This document shows, one piece after another, positions 1 to 10,053 of a stretch of DNA of 64,000 bases. The stretch lies in contig JAHCMI010000008.1 in NCBI GenBank assembly GCA_019192545.1, forward strand, positions 62,001 through 126,000. The letters are read 5' to 3'. A program made the translations under genes and the position numbers. Position 1 is the stretch's first letter. Each line of letters starts with the position of its first letter. The stretch comes from Rivularia sp. MS3. Its GTDB lineage: Bacteria; Cyanobacteriota; Cyanobacteriia; Cyanobacteriales; Nostocaceae. The notes below the pieces were generated by a model, which was given only the letters and a program-made list of their open reading frames with translations, was not told the origin of the DNA and ran no database searches.

Positions 1-37
1 GATACAGCTATTTTTGAGTCATCACTAAAAGAACATT

Positions 38-2131
38 ATGGTCAAAAAGCTAACTTTGGGTCAAAATAAAAACCGCATTACTATGGATAATAGAAATAGT
101 ATTTTTGTCAAGATAATGGCGTTGCCAATCCTGGCAATAATGTTAAATTTAACTGCGACTTCTATTACTAGAGCTAAACCGACTTCTTATGAAGCTACAG
201 GAAATACACCATCAAATCAATCGTTGCTGATATCGACTTCAAATAGCTCGTTATTTCAAGGTAATCAAATATCTATCAATGGTCGTACCTTACCAGGAAA
301 TTGGGTGCAGCACAAAGGTAAAAGTCAAAAGGCTCCGGTTGTAACTTATATAAGTGATGCTGCCCTTCGACAATTAATAGGTGTAGATTTATTGAGTAGC
401 GATAATCCACAACTGCAACCTATACAGTGGTTTTCTTCGCAATCTAAACCGCAAGTGCTAACTGGTTTTTTAGAGCAGGGATATCGTTATTTAGATATTA
501 CAAAATTTGCTCGAAAAGCGAGATGGAAAGTACAAGCAAAAGACAATACTTTAGTAATTTTTACACCTAAAGCAAAAGTAAAAACTATTAAGCAAGAAAA
601 ATCTTCATTTGAGCAGCAGCAGTTAGTCATAGATTTAAATCGTCCAACACCTTGGAAGTTGACTGCCGGTTCCTTGATTAAAAAGCCAAAACCTAAACCT
701 CAAGTTCAGCCGCAGCCCAAGCCAAAAGTACCTCAACTTCCATTTTCACGTCGCAGTGTTGTTATTAATACCGACATTCCCGTTGCCAAACCGAAACCAG
801 AACTCCCTGCTAGAGAATGGATAATCACCATTGATGGAGTCGCAGATGATAATCTGGTGAGCCGCTACACACCCGCACCATCAATACCGCAACCAATACA
901 GCTAGATAACCCCTTCAACAAAATACCTTTACCAGTACTAAAAAAATCTGCTTCCGAACCGCTAATCAAAAAAGTCGAAGTAGTTAACAATCAAACAGTT
1001 ATTCGATTAGTAGTTCCTTTTGGCTTAACTCCTCGTGTCAGCACCTTACCCAAGCCCCATCGTTTGATTGTAGATATTCGTCCGGATGCTTTAGTCGGAC
1101 GTTCAATTGATTGGGCTCCGGGCTTACGTTGGAGACAGCAACTCATTTCTTTAGGTAACGACCGCTTTCCAGTAATATGGTTAGAAGTTAATCCCAGTAC
1201 TTCCAAAGTCAAAATCAGACCTGTAGCTACCAATCAAGATAAACAAGAAGGTACTGCACCTCTAATTAAAACAGCGCGAAAATACCTAGCAGCAGCCGCG
1301 ATCAATGGCGGTTTCTTCAACCGCAAAAATCGTTTACCTCTAGGTGCAATTCGTCGCGATAATCAATGGTTCTCCGGTCCAATCCTGAATCGAGGCGCAA
1401 TTGCTTGGAACGATGCCGGTCAATTTTACATGAACCGCCTTTCTTTACAAGAAAATTTAATTTTTTCCGACAATCAAAAACTGCCAATTACTCACTTAAA
1501 CAGTGGATACGTAAAGCAAGGAATAGCTAGATATACGCATCTATGGGGACAAAACTATACACCCCTTACCGACAACGAAATTATAGTAGCAGTCCAAAAT
1601 AATAAGGTTATTCAACAATATGCGGGTGCTAAAGCTGGAGATGGCTTTGCTCCTATTCCTAAAAATGGCTATCTATTAGCTTTACGGGCTAGTGCTGTAA
1701 ATAATGCTGCTAAATTCCAAATTGGAACTCCTTTACGCCTCGTCAGTTCCGCTGTTTCTCCAGAATTTAATCGCTATCCCCACGTATTGGGAGCCGGGCC
1801 GCTATTGTTAAAAGACAATCAAATTGTTCTTGATGCCCGAGCCGAAAATTTCAGTCAAGCCTTTGCAGAACAAAAAGCCATCCGTAGCGCCATTTGCACT
1901 ACTAATAGCGGAAAACTTATAGTTGCTGCGGTACACGATCGCGCTGGTGGGAAAGGACCGAGCTTAAGCGAACATGCTCAATTAATGCAGCAGCTAGGCT
2001 GCGTCAACGCTCTTAATTTAGACGGTGGTAGTTCCACAAGTCTATATCTAGGAGGACAACTACTCGACCGCTCCCCAAATACTGCTGCGAGCGTTCATAA
2101 CGGCATTGGTATTTTCTTGCCACGCCCGTAA
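38..2131 (+). CDS. Secreted protein with NAGPA-like phosphodiester glycosidase domain
   Basis: A 697-residue protein with a cleavable-type signal peptide (hydrophobic stretch about residues 24-45). A Lys/Pro-rich linker runs over about 215-260 and an AMIN-like beta region over about 305-360. The C-terminal half is a phosphodiester glycosidase domain (NAGPA/DUF2233 type), marked by NGGFF near residue 423 and LNLDGGSSTSLYLGG near 659. Family members hydrolyse sugar phosphodiesters or take part in exopolysaccharide metabolism; the AMIN-like part suggests an envelope location. A second in-frame ATG at 83 gives a more usual signal-peptide n-region, so the start is uncertain. The gene is followed directly by low-complexity repeat DNA. 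Domain call is firm; substrate unknown. Confidence 0.8.
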   Translation: MVKKLTLGQNKNRITMDNRNSIFVKIMALPILAIMLNLTATSITRAKPTSYEATGNTPSNQSLLISTSNSSLFQGNQISINGRTLPGNWVQHKGKSQKAPVVTYISDAALRQLIGVDLLSSDNPQLQPIQWFSSQSKPQVLTGFLEQGYRYLDITKFARKARWKVQAKDNTLVIFTPKAKVKTIKQEKSSFEQQQLVIDLNRPTPWKLTAGSLIKKPKPKPQVQPQPKPKVPQLPFSRRSVVINTDIPVAKPKPELPAREWIITIDGVADDNLVSRYTPAPSIPQPIQLDNPFNKIPLPVLKKSASEPLIKKVEVVNNQTVIRLVVPFGLTPRVSTLPKPHRLIVDIRPDALVGRSIDWAPGLRWRQQLISLGNDRFPVIWLEVNPSTSKVKIRPVATNQDKQEGTAPLIKTARKYLAAAAINGGFFNRKNRLPLGAIRRDNQWFSGPILNRGAIAWNDAGQFYMNRLSLQENLIFSDNQKLPITHLNSGYVKQGIARYTHLWGQNYTPLTDNEIIVAVQNNKVIQQYAGAKAGDGFAPIPKNGYLLALRASAVNNAAKFQIGTPLRLVSSAVSPEFNRYPHVLGAGPLLLKDNQIVLDARAENFSQAFAEQKAIRSAICTTNSGKLIVAAVHDRAGGKGPSLSEHAQLMQQLGCVNALNLDGGSSTSLYLGGQLLDRSPNTAASVHNGIGIFLPRP

Positions 2132-2135
2132 GGTG

Positions 2136-2215
2136 GAGGAGTGGGGGAGTGGGGGAGAATAATTACCAACTACCAACTACCAACTACCAATTCCCCATCC
2201 CCAATACCCAATTAA
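2136..2215. repeat. Low-complexity and heptamer repeat (ACCAACT family)
   Basis: Purine-rich GTGGGGGA-type repeats run into three exact tandem copies of the heptamer ACCAACT at 2165-2185, then degenerate CCCAAT copies. This resembles the short tandemly repeated sequences known from Nostocales. It is non-coding. Confidence 0.7.
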
Positions 2216-2512
2216 TATTACTTAACCAACATTTGTAGCTTAATTAACTATTAAATTTGAGTATTTAATAGGGATAAATTACTAATAGGTGAAGAGTTTT
2301 TAAAGCTTGTAAAAAGCTACCTTTATGATTGATGAAGAATTGGTGTAAACATACGATTATCCCTACCTGTTGATTACACGGCAACAAATAGCTTTGGTAT
2401 GTTTGGTTATGGTGGTCTCAATTGCAGACAATTACGGTTGCAATATCACGCTACTTTTTTCCAACAATAGTAGAGTACTAGCGGTTTTTTAATGTCTTCA
2501 AACGAGGTAACT
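2216..2512. other. AT-rich intergenic region
   Basis: AT-rich spacer ahead of the cupin gene, presumably holding its promoter. I see no clear hairpin, RNA gene or consensus promoter here. Confidence 0.4.
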
Positions 2513-2932
2513 ATGGCTCAATTCCAAGAAACAACAGAAGCTAACGCATTTACCCTACCCCCAGCAGTGACTCCTGAAGGCGTTGCTGCAACCGAATTAC
2601 GCCCTTGGGGTTCTTTCACGATTTTGGAAGAAGCACGCGGCTATAAAATCAAGCGCATTGAAGTTAAACCGGGTCATCGTTTAAGTTTACAAATGCACCA
2701 TCACCGCAGCGAACACTGGATTGTAGTTTCTGGAACTGCTAAAGTGACTTGCGGCGAAGAAGAAATTGTATTAAGCAACAATCAGTCTACCTACGTACCA
2801 CAATGCACCGCCCATCGTCTAGAAAACCCTGGAGTAATTCCTTTGGTACTAATTGAAGTACAAAATGGGGAATATTTAGGAGAAGACGATATTATCCGCT
2901 ATCAAGACGATTATGCCCGTGCTGAAAAATAA
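2513..2932 (+). CDS. Cupin, mannose-6-phosphate isomerase type II C-terminal-like
   Basis: A single-domain cupin of about 139 residues. Motif 1 contains the HHHRSEHW metal-binding cluster ending at VVSG, and motif 2 contains QCTAHRLENPG. This matches the stand-alone C-terminal isomerase domain of ManC/type II phosphomannose isomerases, which interconvert fructose-6-P and mannose-6-P to feed GDP-mannose synthesis. An upstream ATG at 2492 is in frame, but GAGG five bases before the ATG at 2513 makes 2513 the better start. It lacks the nucleotidyltransferase half of bifunctional ManC. Isomerase activity is inferred from the family, and another sugar-phosphate cupin role is possible. Confidence 0.75.
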   Translation: MAQFQETTEANAFTLPPAVTPEGVAATELRPWGSFTILEEARGYKIKRIEVKPGHRLSLQMHHHRSEHWIVVSGTAKVTCGEEEIVLSNNQSTYVPQCTAHRLENPGVIPLVLIEVQNGEYLGEDDIIRYQDDYARAEK

Positions 2933-2995
2933 AATTAGGGATATCTTAGCTTTGGTGATAAATTTCATTTAAAAATATATTGTGTTTTGGACAAG

Positions 2996-3045
2996 CGCAC
3001 GAAAGCTACTACCCTTTTGGTTTATGCTTTGCGTGCGTTATTTTT
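2996..3045 (+). terminator. Intrinsic terminator after the cupin gene
   Basis: CGCACGAAAGC pairs with GCTTTGCGTGCG (one bulge), followed by a T-rich stretch. It lies 64 bases after the cupin stop codon. Confidence 0.6.
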
Positions 3046-3215
3046 AGAAATTTAGATTTAGAAATGTTGAGAAAATGAAAGTAACTCCAAACAAAGGTAA
3101 ACTTCCATAAAAAGTGATGATATGGAAACAGCACTAACCTCTGTTCGCTTACAACTTCTAAGTGCTAATCTAGAATTTAAAATCTCAATTCTCAATTTTT
3201 AGCTAAAATTCTCAA

Positions 3216-3548
3216 ATGATTCATCTTTCTCAAGCAGCAGCAGATGAGATCGAGCGGTTAAAATCGAAGCAGAAAAAAGCCAACGTTTTATTTAGATTAA
3301 CCGTTAAGCCTGGTGGTTGTTCTGGCTGGTTTTACGATATGACTTTTAACGACAAGCAAACATTAACACAAGGCGATCGCGTTTTTACTTCTAGGGATAT
3401 CGAAATAGTTCTAGATGCCCAAACCCTAGAGCAGATTCAAGGGTCAACGATAGAATACTCTGAAGACCTCATGGGTGGAGGTTTTCGCTTTTATAATCCC
3501 CAAGCAAGTGAGGTTTGCGGCTGCGGAAACTCGTTTTCCATTGACTAA
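3216..3548 (+). CDS. A-type iron-sulfur cluster carrier (HesB/IscA/SufA family)
   Basis: A 110-residue A-type carrier with the three family cysteines: Cys35 in KPGGCSG, and Cys101 and Cys103 in the C-terminal CGCG. Such proteins receive Fe-S clusters or iron from the SUF machinery and pass them to target apoproteins in the cytosol. Length and domain are typical. It stands alone here, with no suf or nif genes nearby, so a general housekeeping role is more likely than nitrogenase maturation. No Shine-Dalgarno sequence is obvious before the ATG, which is common in cyanobacteria. Confidence 0.9.
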   Translation: MIHLSQAAADEIERLKSKQKKANVLFRLTVKPGGCSGWFYDMTFNDKQTLTQGDRVFTSRDIEIVLDAQTLEQIQGSTIEYSEDLMGGGFRFYNPQASEVCGCGNSFSID

Positions 3549-3636
3549 ATTCAGTTAATATCTGTAAATTTATAGCTCTTGGCTACTCACATACAATTTC
3601 TATAATATTAAAAATTAATAAAATTTTTATCAAAAG

Positions 3637-3668
3637 TTGACATAATCTTTTTAAAAAAGAGATATAAT
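3637..3668 (+). promoter_or_regulatory. Candidate promoter of the rpsL (str) operon
   Basis: A perfect TTGACA at 3637-3642 is followed by TATAAT at 3663-3668, about 50 bases before rpsL. The spacer is 20 bases, long for a sigma-70 promoter; GATATA at 3661 would give 18. Both boxes sit in an AT-rich background, so exact pairing is uncertain. Confidence 0.5.
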
Positions 3669-3717
3669 CAGGATTTGTTAAAACTTAGACAATCAGCAGC
3701 TTCACGTGCTGTAACTC

Positions 3718-4095
3718 ATGCCAACAATACAGCAATTAATTCGTAACGAGCGCTCTAAAGCGCGTCAGAAAACCAAGTCCCCGGCTCTGAAACAATGCCC
3801 TCAAAGACGGGGCGTTTGTACCAGGGTTTATACAACAACACCTAAAAAGCCTAATTCGGCTCTGAGAAAAGTAGCAAGGGTAAGATTAACTTCTGGATTT
3901 GAGGTTACGGCTTACATTCCAGGAATTGGTCACAATTTGCAAGAACACTCCGTTGTGATGATTCGTGGTGGTAGGGTTAAGGACTTACCGGGCGTGAGAT
4001 ATCACATTATTCGTGGAACTTTAGATACTGCCGGAGTAAAAGACCGCAAACAAGGTCGTTCAAAGTACGGAACAAAACGTCCGAAGGAATCTTAA
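3718..4095 (+). CDS. rpsL: 30S ribosomal protein S12
   Basis: The 125-residue protein is S12 throughout, from [16 protein letters not shown] to the basic C-terminus. It shapes the decoding centre of the 30S subunit. The loops PKKPNSAL (Lys43/Lys44) and [12 protein letters not shown] (Lys88, Asp89) have the wild-type residues linked to streptomycin sensitivity and, at Asp89, to beta-methylthiolation. It is the first gene of the str operon and is followed by an unusually long 620-base spacer before rpsG. No clear Shine-Dalgarno sequence precedes the start. Confidence 0.98.
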   Translation: MPTIQQLIRNERSKARQKTKSPALKQCPQRRGVCTRVYTTTPKKPNSALRKVARVRLTSGFEVTAYIPGIGHNLQEHSVVMIRGGRVKDLPGVRYHIIRGTLDTAGVKDRKQGRSKYGTKRPKES

Positions 4096-4715
4096 TTGTG
4101 GCTGTAGTTTGTCGCTTTGTTGATTAAATTCAATTGCGACAGTGTTTGTATATAATTCAAATTCTAAAAATCTACAGCTACCCAAAACGCTTGAATGTGT
4201 TTAAAACTATCCTTATGGGTGGGCTGTAGTTGTTTTCTCGGGCTATGCTTGGTCGGTTGACTAGCAATCCCAGTAAGCGAAGAAAATAGCTACAGTTCAT
4301 AGGGATTGAAAACAGCGCGACAGTTCAGTATGTAAAATACTAGAATCATAAGACGTTTTGGATTTCCATTTAAATATCAACGTATAAATCATGACGCTTG
4401 ATATGTATAGTTGGAGCGGTTTTTCAACTATTCGGAGCGTTATCTGTATACTGATAAAGTTGAGAAAGTCCACAGCAACTAAAGTTTTTTGAGCGGTTAG
4501 TTGGGGTTTTTGGATTCCTATGGTGAATTATGCTCGCTTTAAATAATTCGCGAGCAGCGTTCTGAATAAATTATGACCGCGATAACCTATCTTATTTCGA
4601 GTTGCAATGTAAGACGGAAGTTCGCGGGTCATAAAATAGGGATTCATACTATATAATGCCCTCCATGTATCAATATCATTTCTCTGTAGTTGCTATATTG
4701 AATTAAAGGTTAAGT
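4096..4715 (+). other. Long hairpin-rich spacer between rpsL and rpsG
   Basis: No credible ORF or tRNA is present. At least three inverted repeats can be read. At 4224-4295 CTGTAGTTGTTTTCTCG pairs imperfectly with CGAAGAAAATAGCTACAG. At 4531-4556 TGCTCGC pairs with GCGAGCA. At 4573-4632 ATGACCGCG pairs with CGCGGGTCAT with one bulge. None has a convincing T-tail. The spacing suggests a structured leader for rpsG-fusA-tuf, a processing region or a small RNA. Function is inference. Confidence 0.5.
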
Positions 4716-5186
4716 ATGTCTCGTCGTGGTGTAATTCAAAGGCGCGCAGTTCCGCCTGATTCAGTTTACAACAGTCGGTTGATTAGTATGACAATCCGCC
4801 GCATAATGCGTCATGGCAAGAAATCTCTTGCTGCGCGGATAGTTTATGACGCAATGAAAATCATTGAAGAAAGAACTGGTGGCGATCCCACAGAAGTATT
4901 TGAAAGAGCAATACGCAATCTAACTCCATTGGTGGAAGTTAAAGCTCGAAGAGTCGGTGGTGCGACTTATCAAGTACCAATGGAAGTACGTTCGGAAAGA
5001 GGTACAACCTTAGCACTACGTTGGTTGGTGCAGTATTCTCGTCAGCGTCCGGGTCGTACAATGGCTAGTAAGTTAGCAAACGAGTTAATGGATGCTTCCA
5101 ACGAAACAGGTAGCGCAATTCGCAAGCGAGAAGAAACGCACCGGATGGCAGAAGCAAACAAAGCCTTTGCACATTATCGTTATTAG
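4716..5186 (+). CDS. rpsG: 30S ribosomal protein S7
   Basis: A 156-residue S7, full length for bacteria, opening [10 protein letters not shown] and ending HYRY. It nucleates assembly of the 30S head domain, binds the 3' major domain of 16S rRNA and contacts E-site tRNA. In E. coli S7 represses its own operon by binding the rpsL-rpsG intercistronic RNA. Here that intercistronic region is long and hairpin-rich, which makes comparable control plausible but unproven. fusA follows after 148 bases. Confidence 0.98.
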   Translation: MSRRGVIQRRAVPPDSVYNSRLISMTIRRIMRHGKKSLAARIVYDAMKIIEERTGGDPTEVFERAIRNLTPLVEVKARRVGGATYQVPMEVRSERGTTLALRWLVQYSRQRPGRTMASKLANELMDASNETGSAIRKREETHRMAEANKAFAHYRY

Positions 5187-5334
5187 GTTAAAGACGGATA
5201 TATTGCTTTGTGGTTAAGGTGCCATATCATCTTTATTGCTATAAAGTCGGACAGTTAATTGTTCGTAAGTATTATTCGATTTACATCCGTGTAATATACA
5301 AGATATCAAGAGGCAAAAGCCATAGGAGGCAGTA

Positions 5335-7413
5335 GTGGCACGTACCAACCCGCTAGAAAAAGTTCGCAATATGGGTATTGCGGCGCATATTGATGCGGGA
5401 AAAACTACAACAACAGAAAGAATACTGTTTTACTCCGGCATCATTCACAAAATTGGTGAAGTTCACGAGGGAACGGCTGTTACCGATTGGATGGCACAAG
5501 AACGGGAGCGGGGGATTACCATTACCGCTGCTGCAATTAGTACCAGTTGGAAAAACCATCAAATTAACATTATCGATACCCCCGGTCATGTGGACTTCAC
5601 TATTGAAGTTGAACGTTCTATGCGGGTATTGGATGGTGTAATTACGGTTTTATGTTCTGTGGGCGGCGTGCAGCCTCAAACGGAGACGGTTTGGCGGCAA
5701 GCAGACCGCTATCAGGTACCGAGAATCATCTTTGTTAATAAGATGGATCGTACTGGCGCAAACTTTTATAAGGTTTACGAACAAGTTCGCGATCGTCTGC
5801 GAGCTAATGCTATTCCCATCCAGTTGCCCATCGGTAGCGAGAGCGAATTCAGTGGCATCGTGGATTTGGTAAAAATGCGTGCCTTTATTTACAACAACGA
5901 CCAAGGCACGGATATTCAAGAGCAGGATATTCCCGAGTCAATGCTCGAACTTGCAACTGAATATCGCACCAAACTTGTTGAAGCAGTAGCGGAAACCTCG
6001 GACGAGTTGATGACTAAGTACTTCGAGGGTGAAGAACTCACCGAAGAAGAAGTTAGTCTGGCTTTACGTAAAGGTACAATAGCCGGAACTATGGTGCCGA
6101 TGCTTTGCGGTTCGGCATTCAAAAATAAAGGCGTACAGCTATTGCTTGATGCGGTGGTTGATTATTTACCATCTCCATTGGAAGTACCTCCAATTCAAGG
6201 TACTCTACCAAGCGGTGAAACCGTTGAAAGACCTGCTGACGATCAAGCACCTTTAGCAGCTCTGGCTTTCAAAGTCATGGCCGATCCCTACGGTCGTTTG
6301 ACATTCGTTCGGGTTTATTCTGGCGTACTGAAGAAAGGCAGTTACGTCTATAACTCTACTAAAGGGAAAAAAGAACGAATTTCCCGGTTAGTAGTGATGA
6401 AAGCAGATGACCGCCAAGATGTCGAACAACTTTGTGCTGGAGACTTAGGAGCAACTGTAGGTCTGAAAGATACCTTGACGGGTGATACGCTTTGCGAACA
6501 GGATTCTCCCATAATTCTGGAATCGCTTTATATTCCAGAACCAGTAATATCCGTTGCAGTTGAACCCAAGACTAAAGTGGATATGGAGAAGTTAGGTAGA
6601 GCATTGCAGTCACTTTCGGAAGAAGATCCAACCTTCCGAGTTAGCGTTAACCCTGAAACCAATCAAACAGTAATTGCAGGAATGGGCGAACTCCACTTAG
6701 AAATTCTTGTAGATAGAATGCTGCGAGAATTCAAAGTAGAAGCTAACGTTGGTGCCCCGCAGGTTGCTTATCGTGAAACAATCCGCAAGCAAGTTAACCG
6801 CATTGAAGGTAAATTCATCCGTCAGAGCGGTGGTAAAGGTCAATACGGTCACGTAGTTGTAAATTTAGAACCCGCAGACGAGGGAAGCGGTTTTGAATTC
6901 GTTTCCAAAATTGTCGGCGGTACGATACCAAAAGAGTATATTGGACCTGTCGAGCAGGGAATGAAAGAAACCTGTGAATCCGGTATTATAGCTGGGTATC
7001 CACTAATTGATGTTAAAGCAACATTGGTTGATGGGTCTTATCATGATGTAGACTCTTCGGAAATGGCTTTCAAAATTGCCGGTTCAATGGCGATGAAAGA
7101 AGCGGTGATGAAAGCTTCACCAGTGCTGTTAGAGCCATTGATGAAAGTTGAGGTAGAAGTACCCGAAGAATTTCTTGGGGATGTTATGGGCGACCTCAAC
7201 TCTCGTCGCGGTCAAATTGAAGGCATGGGGTCCGAACAAGGTTTAGCCAAGGTAACTTCTAAAGTTCCATTGGCGGAAATGTTTGGTTACGCAACTGATA
7301 TTCGGTCAAAAACCCAAGGTCGGGGTATTTTCTCGATGCAGTTTAGTAACTACGAAGAAGTGCCTCGCAACGTGGCTGAGGCAATTATCGCTAAAAACAA
7401 AGGGAACGCATAG
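5335..7413 (+). CDS. fusA: Elongation factor G
   Basis: A 692-residue translocase GTPase. It starts at GTG 5335, set by a perfect AGGAGG at 5324-5329. G-domain motifs are visible: AHIDAGKTT (P-loop), DTPGH (G3) and NKMD (G4), followed by domains II-V with the family [10 protein letters not shown] and RRGQIEGM segments. It drives tRNA-mRNA translocation and ribosome recycling in the cytosol. Its place between rpsG and tuf is the classic str order, 23 bases ahead of tuf. The sequence gives no reason to suspect one of the divergent EF-G paralogues. Confidence 0.98.
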   Translation: MARTNPLEKVRNMGIAAHIDAGKTTTTERILFYSGIIHKIGEVHEGTAVTDWMAQERERGITITAAAISTSWKNHQINIIDTPGHVDFTIEVERSMRVLDGVITVLCSVGGVQPQTETVWRQADRYQVPRIIFVNKMDRTGANFYKVYEQVRDRLRANAIPIQLPIGSESEFSGIVDLVKMRAFIYNNDQGTDIQEQDIPESMLELATEYRTKLVEAVAETSDELMTKYFEGEELTEEEVSLALRKGTIAGTMVPMLCGSAFKNKGVQLLLDAVVDYLPSPLEVPPIQGTLPSGETVERPADDQAPLAALAFKVMADPYGRLTFVRVYSGVLKKGSYVYNSTKGKKERISRLVVMKADDRQDVEQLCAGDLGATVGLKDTLTGDTLCEQDSPIILESLYIPEPVISVAVEPKTKVDMEKLGRALQSLSEEDPTFRVSVNPETNQTVIAGMGELHLEILVDRMLREFKVEANVGAPQVAYRETIRKQVNRIEGKFIRQSGGKGQYGHVVVNLEPADEGSGFEFVSKIVGGTIPKEYIGPVEQGMKETCESGIIAGYPLIDVKATLVDGSYHDVDSSEMAFKIAGSMAMKEAVMKASPVLLEPLMKVEVEVPEEFLGDVMGDLNSRRGQIEGMGSEQGLAKVTSKVPLAEMFGYATDIRSKTQGRGIFSMQFSNYEEVPRNVAEAIIAKNKGNA

Positions 7414-7436
7414 TTAAAAAAAGGAAACGAGGATAA

Positions 7437-8666
7437 ATGGCACGCGAAAAATTTGAAAGAAATAAACCACACGTTAATATCGGTACTATTGGCCACGTTG
7501 ACCACGGTAAAACCACGTTAACAGCAGCCATCACAATGACTTTATCCGCTTTGGGTCAGTCAGCACAAAAGAAGTACGATGATATCGACAACGCTCCTGA
7601 GGAAAAGGCACGGGGTATTACCATCAATACTTCCCACGTAGAGTATGAAACTGATGGTCGTCACTACGCTCACGTAGACTGTCCCGGACACGCTGACTAT
7701 GTGAAAAACATGATCACTGGTGCAGCCCAAATGGACGGTGCAATTCTTGTGGTGTCTGCTGCTGATGGTCCTATGCCTCAAACCCGCGAACACATCCTCT
7801 TAGCGAAGCAGGTTGGTGTACCTAGCCTCGTAGTCTTCTTAAACAAGCAAGACATGGTGGATGACGAAGAATTATTGGAGTTGGTGGAATTGGAAGTCCG
7901 CGAACTTCTTAGCGACTACGATTTCCCCGGTGACGATATTCCTGTAGTTTCGGGTTCTGGTTTGCAAGCGTTGGAAAAAATGATTGCGAACCCCGGCACT
8001 AAGAAAGGTGAAGATCAGTGGGTGGACAAAATCTACGAATTGATGGAACAAGTAGATGGTTTCATTCCTACTCCCGAACGTGCTGTAGATAAGCCTTTCT
8101 TGATGGCAGTAGAAGACGTATTCTCCATTACAGGTCGTGGTACTGTAGCAACCGGTAGAATCGAACGCGGAAAGGTTAAAGTTGGCGACCAAGTTGAATT
8201 GGTTGGTATCAGAGATACTCGTCCTACCACCGTAACTGGTATCGAGATGTTTAAGAAGAGTCTCGATGAAGGTATGGCTGGAGATAATGCTGGAATACTA
8301 CTACGTGGTATGCAGAAAGATGATATCGAGCGCGGCATGGTAATTGCAAAGCCCGGTAGCATAACTCCTCATACCGAATTTGAAGGCGAAGTATATGTTT
8401 TGACCGAAAAAGAAGGTGGTCGTAAAACCCCATTTTTCTCCGGTTATCGTCCTCAATTCTACGTACGTACAACTGATGTAACAGGTACAATTCAGTCTTT
8501 TACCGCAGATGACGGTAGTGCTGCGGAAATGGTAATGCCTGGAGACCGTATCAAGATGAACGTACAACTGATTAGCCCGATTGCGATTGAACAAGGAATG
8601 CGCTTTGCAATTCGTGAAGGTGGTCGTACCATCGGTGCTGGCGTAGTTTCTAAAATCGTTAAATAG
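7437..8666 (+). CDS. tuf: Elongation factor Tu
   Basis: A 409-residue EF-Tu, the usual cyanobacterial/chloroplast length. It carries [11 protein letters not shown] (P-loop), DCPGHADY (G3) and NKQD (G4), plus domains II and III. It delivers aminoacyl-tRNA to the ribosome as a GTP complex. A GAGG lies five bases before the ATG, and the gene is only 23 bases after fusA, so the two are cotranscribed. An intrinsic terminator follows at 8695-8725. Confidence 0.98.
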   Translation: MAREKFERNKPHVNIGTIGHVDHGKTTLTAAITMTLSALGQSAQKKYDDIDNAPEEKARGITINTSHVEYETDGRHYAHVDCPGHADYVKNMITGAAQMDGAILVVSAADGPMPQTREHILLAKQVGVPSLVVFLNKQDMVDDEELLELVELEVRELLSDYDFPGDDIPVVSGSGLQALEKMIANPGTKKGEDQWVDKIYELMEQVDGFIPTPERAVDKPFLMAVEDVFSITGRGTVATGRIERGKVKVGDQVELVGIRDTRPTTVTGIEMFKKSLDEGMAGDNAGILLRGMQKDDIERGMVIAKPGSITPHTEFEGEVYVLTEKEGGRKTPFFSGYRPQFYVRTTDVTGTIQSFTADDGSAAEMVMPGDRIKMNVQLISPIAIEQGMRFAIREGGRTIGAGVVSKIVK

Positions 8667-8694
8667 TTCGGTAAGGACTTTAACTAAAATACGA

Positions 8695-8725
8695 GCAGAG
8701 ATGGTATAATACCTCTCTGCTTTTT
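8695..8725 (+). terminator. Intrinsic terminator between tuf and rpsJ
   Basis: GCAGAGA and TCTCTGC form the stem, extended by GGT/ACC, and are followed by TTTTT. It lies 29 bases after the tuf stop. The stem-loop itself contains TGGTATAAT, an extended -10 sequence, so it may also act as a promoter element for rpsJ. Confidence 0.8.
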
Positions 8726-8874
8726 AACTGTCTTTGGTTGGAAATAAAAAAAGTTCTTCCCGAATCCTGCCAGATTATCAAAGTGCTTTAAAAAATGCGT
8801 TTTTGATTTTGACCGATTAAGAAGAATTTCCATCCTCCCTCATATAAACAATCAGAACCAGGAAAACTGAACAA

Positions 8875-9192
8875 ATGGCTACTTTACAGCAGCAGAAAAT
8901 TAGAATTCGCTTAAAAGCTTTCGATCGCCGCTTACTCGATACATCTTGCGAGAAAATAGTTGATACTGCTAACCGCACTAACGCAACAGCAATTGGTCCG
9001 ATACCTTTACCTACTAAACGCCGTATTTACTGCGTACTGCGTTCTCCTCACGTAGACAAAGATTCGCGAGAACACTTTGAAACTCGTACCCATCGACGCA
9101 TTATCGATATTTATCAGCCTTCTTCTAAAACTATTGATGCTTTGATGAAGCTTGATTTACCTTCTGGTGTAGATATTGAAGTCAAGCTGTAA
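8875..9192 (+). CDS. rpsJ: 30S ribosomal protein S10
   Basis: A 105-residue S10 with the family core [19 protein letters not shown] and the C-terminal [12 protein letters not shown]. It is part of the 30S head and also the NusE partner of NusB in antitermination. In cyanobacteria it commonly sits at the end of the str operon, as here. It is separated from tuf by 208 bases with an intrinsic terminator, so it is expressed either by readthrough or from its own promoter. Two hairpins follow the stop codon. Confidence 0.98.
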   Translation: MATLQQQKIRIRLKAFDRRLLDTSCEKIVDTANRTNATAIGPIPLPTKRRIYCVLRSPHVDKDSREHFETRTHRRIIDIYQPSSKTIDALMKLDLPSGVDIEVKL

Positions 9193-9209
9193 TTATTAAT
9201 TCAAGATTA

Positions 9210-9289
9210 ATTGTCTTTTTTCGATGAATGTGCATCGAAAGACAATCATAGTTACTTACTACCCTTAGAAATTTTTCTAAGGGCTTTTT
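9210..9289 (+). terminator. Double hairpin terminating the str operon
   Basis: A first hairpin at 9210-9246 pairs ATTGTCTTTTTTCGATG with CATCGAAAGACAAT. A second, near-perfect one at 9262-9283 pairs CCCTTAGAAA with TTTCTAAGGG and is followed by CTTTTT. The second has classic intrinsic-terminator form. Confidence 0.85.
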
Positions 9290-9402
9290 AGTCGCTGCAA
9301 AACGACTTTGAGATAAAATATAAAGAAAATACGGGTTTTTCCACAAAGAAATACTTTTCTGCGTAGTACAAGTAGTAGTACAAACTATATATCACGGTAA
9401 AT

Positions 9403-10053
9403 ATGACATCCTCCTCTAGAATTGCAGTTCGCGAACTACCTTTGTTCCCTTTACCGGATGTGGTTTTGTTTCCCACCAGACCTTTACCCCTGCATATTTT
9501 TGAATTTCGCTATCGAATTATGATGAACACGATTTTAGATAGCGATCGCAGGTTCGGAGTATTAATGGTCGATCCAGCAAAGGGTACTGTCGCTAACGTT
9601 GGTTGTTGTGCGGAAATTATTCATCATCAACGTTTAAAAGACGACCGGATGAAAATGCTAACTTTGGGACAGCAAAGGTTTCGCGTACTAGAATACGTTC
9701 GAGAGAAGCCTTATTTTGTTGGTTTAGTTGAATGGATCGATGATGAAGAGCCGAGTAAAGATTTACGGCATGAAGCTTCTGAGGTAGAGCAGCTATTGCG
9801 TGATGTTGTAAGGTTAAGTGCTAAGTTAACCGAGCAAAATATAGAACTGCCCCAAGACTTACCAGCTTTACCTAAAGAATTATCCTACTGGGTAGCAAGC
9901 AACCTTTATCGTGTAGCTCCCGAACAACAGTCATTGTTAGAAATGCAGGATACTGCCCTGCGTTTGGAACGAGAATCGGAAATTTTAACTTCAACTCGCA
10001 ATCACTTAGCAGCTCGTACAGTTCTTAAAGATACATTAAACCAAAAGTCTTGA
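9403..10053 (+). CDS. LON substrate-binding-domain protein
   Basis: A 216-residue protein made of the N-terminal LON (PUA-like) domain only: VRELPLFPLPDVVLFP, then LHIFEFRYRIMM. There is no AAA+ or Ser-Lys protease part, so it is not Lon protease itself. Stand-alone LON-domain proteins are widespread in cyanobacteria and bacteria, but their role is not established; peptide or substrate binding is the usual guess. It starts 113 bases after the str-operon terminator and has its own terminator candidate downstream. Confidence 0.85.
   Translation: MTSSSRIAVRELPLFPLPDVVLFPTRPLPLHIFEFRYRIMMNTILDSDRRFGVLMVDPAKGTVANVGCCAEIIHHQRLKDDRMKMLTLGQQRFRVLEYVREKPYFVGLVEWIDDEEPSKDLRHEASEVEQLLRDVVRLSAKLTEQNIELPQDLPALPKELSYWVASNLYRVAPEQQSLLEMQDTALRLERESEILTSTRNHLAARTVLKDTLNQKS

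Noticed and set aside
4299-4313. ATAGGGATTGAAAAC resembles the 3' end of cyanobacterial CRISPR repeats
   Set aside because: It occurs once, with no second copy or spacer-like spacing nearby.
9288-9476. 62-codon open frame on the minus strand
   Set aside because: It overlaps the LON gene start and the str terminator; composition is not protein-like.
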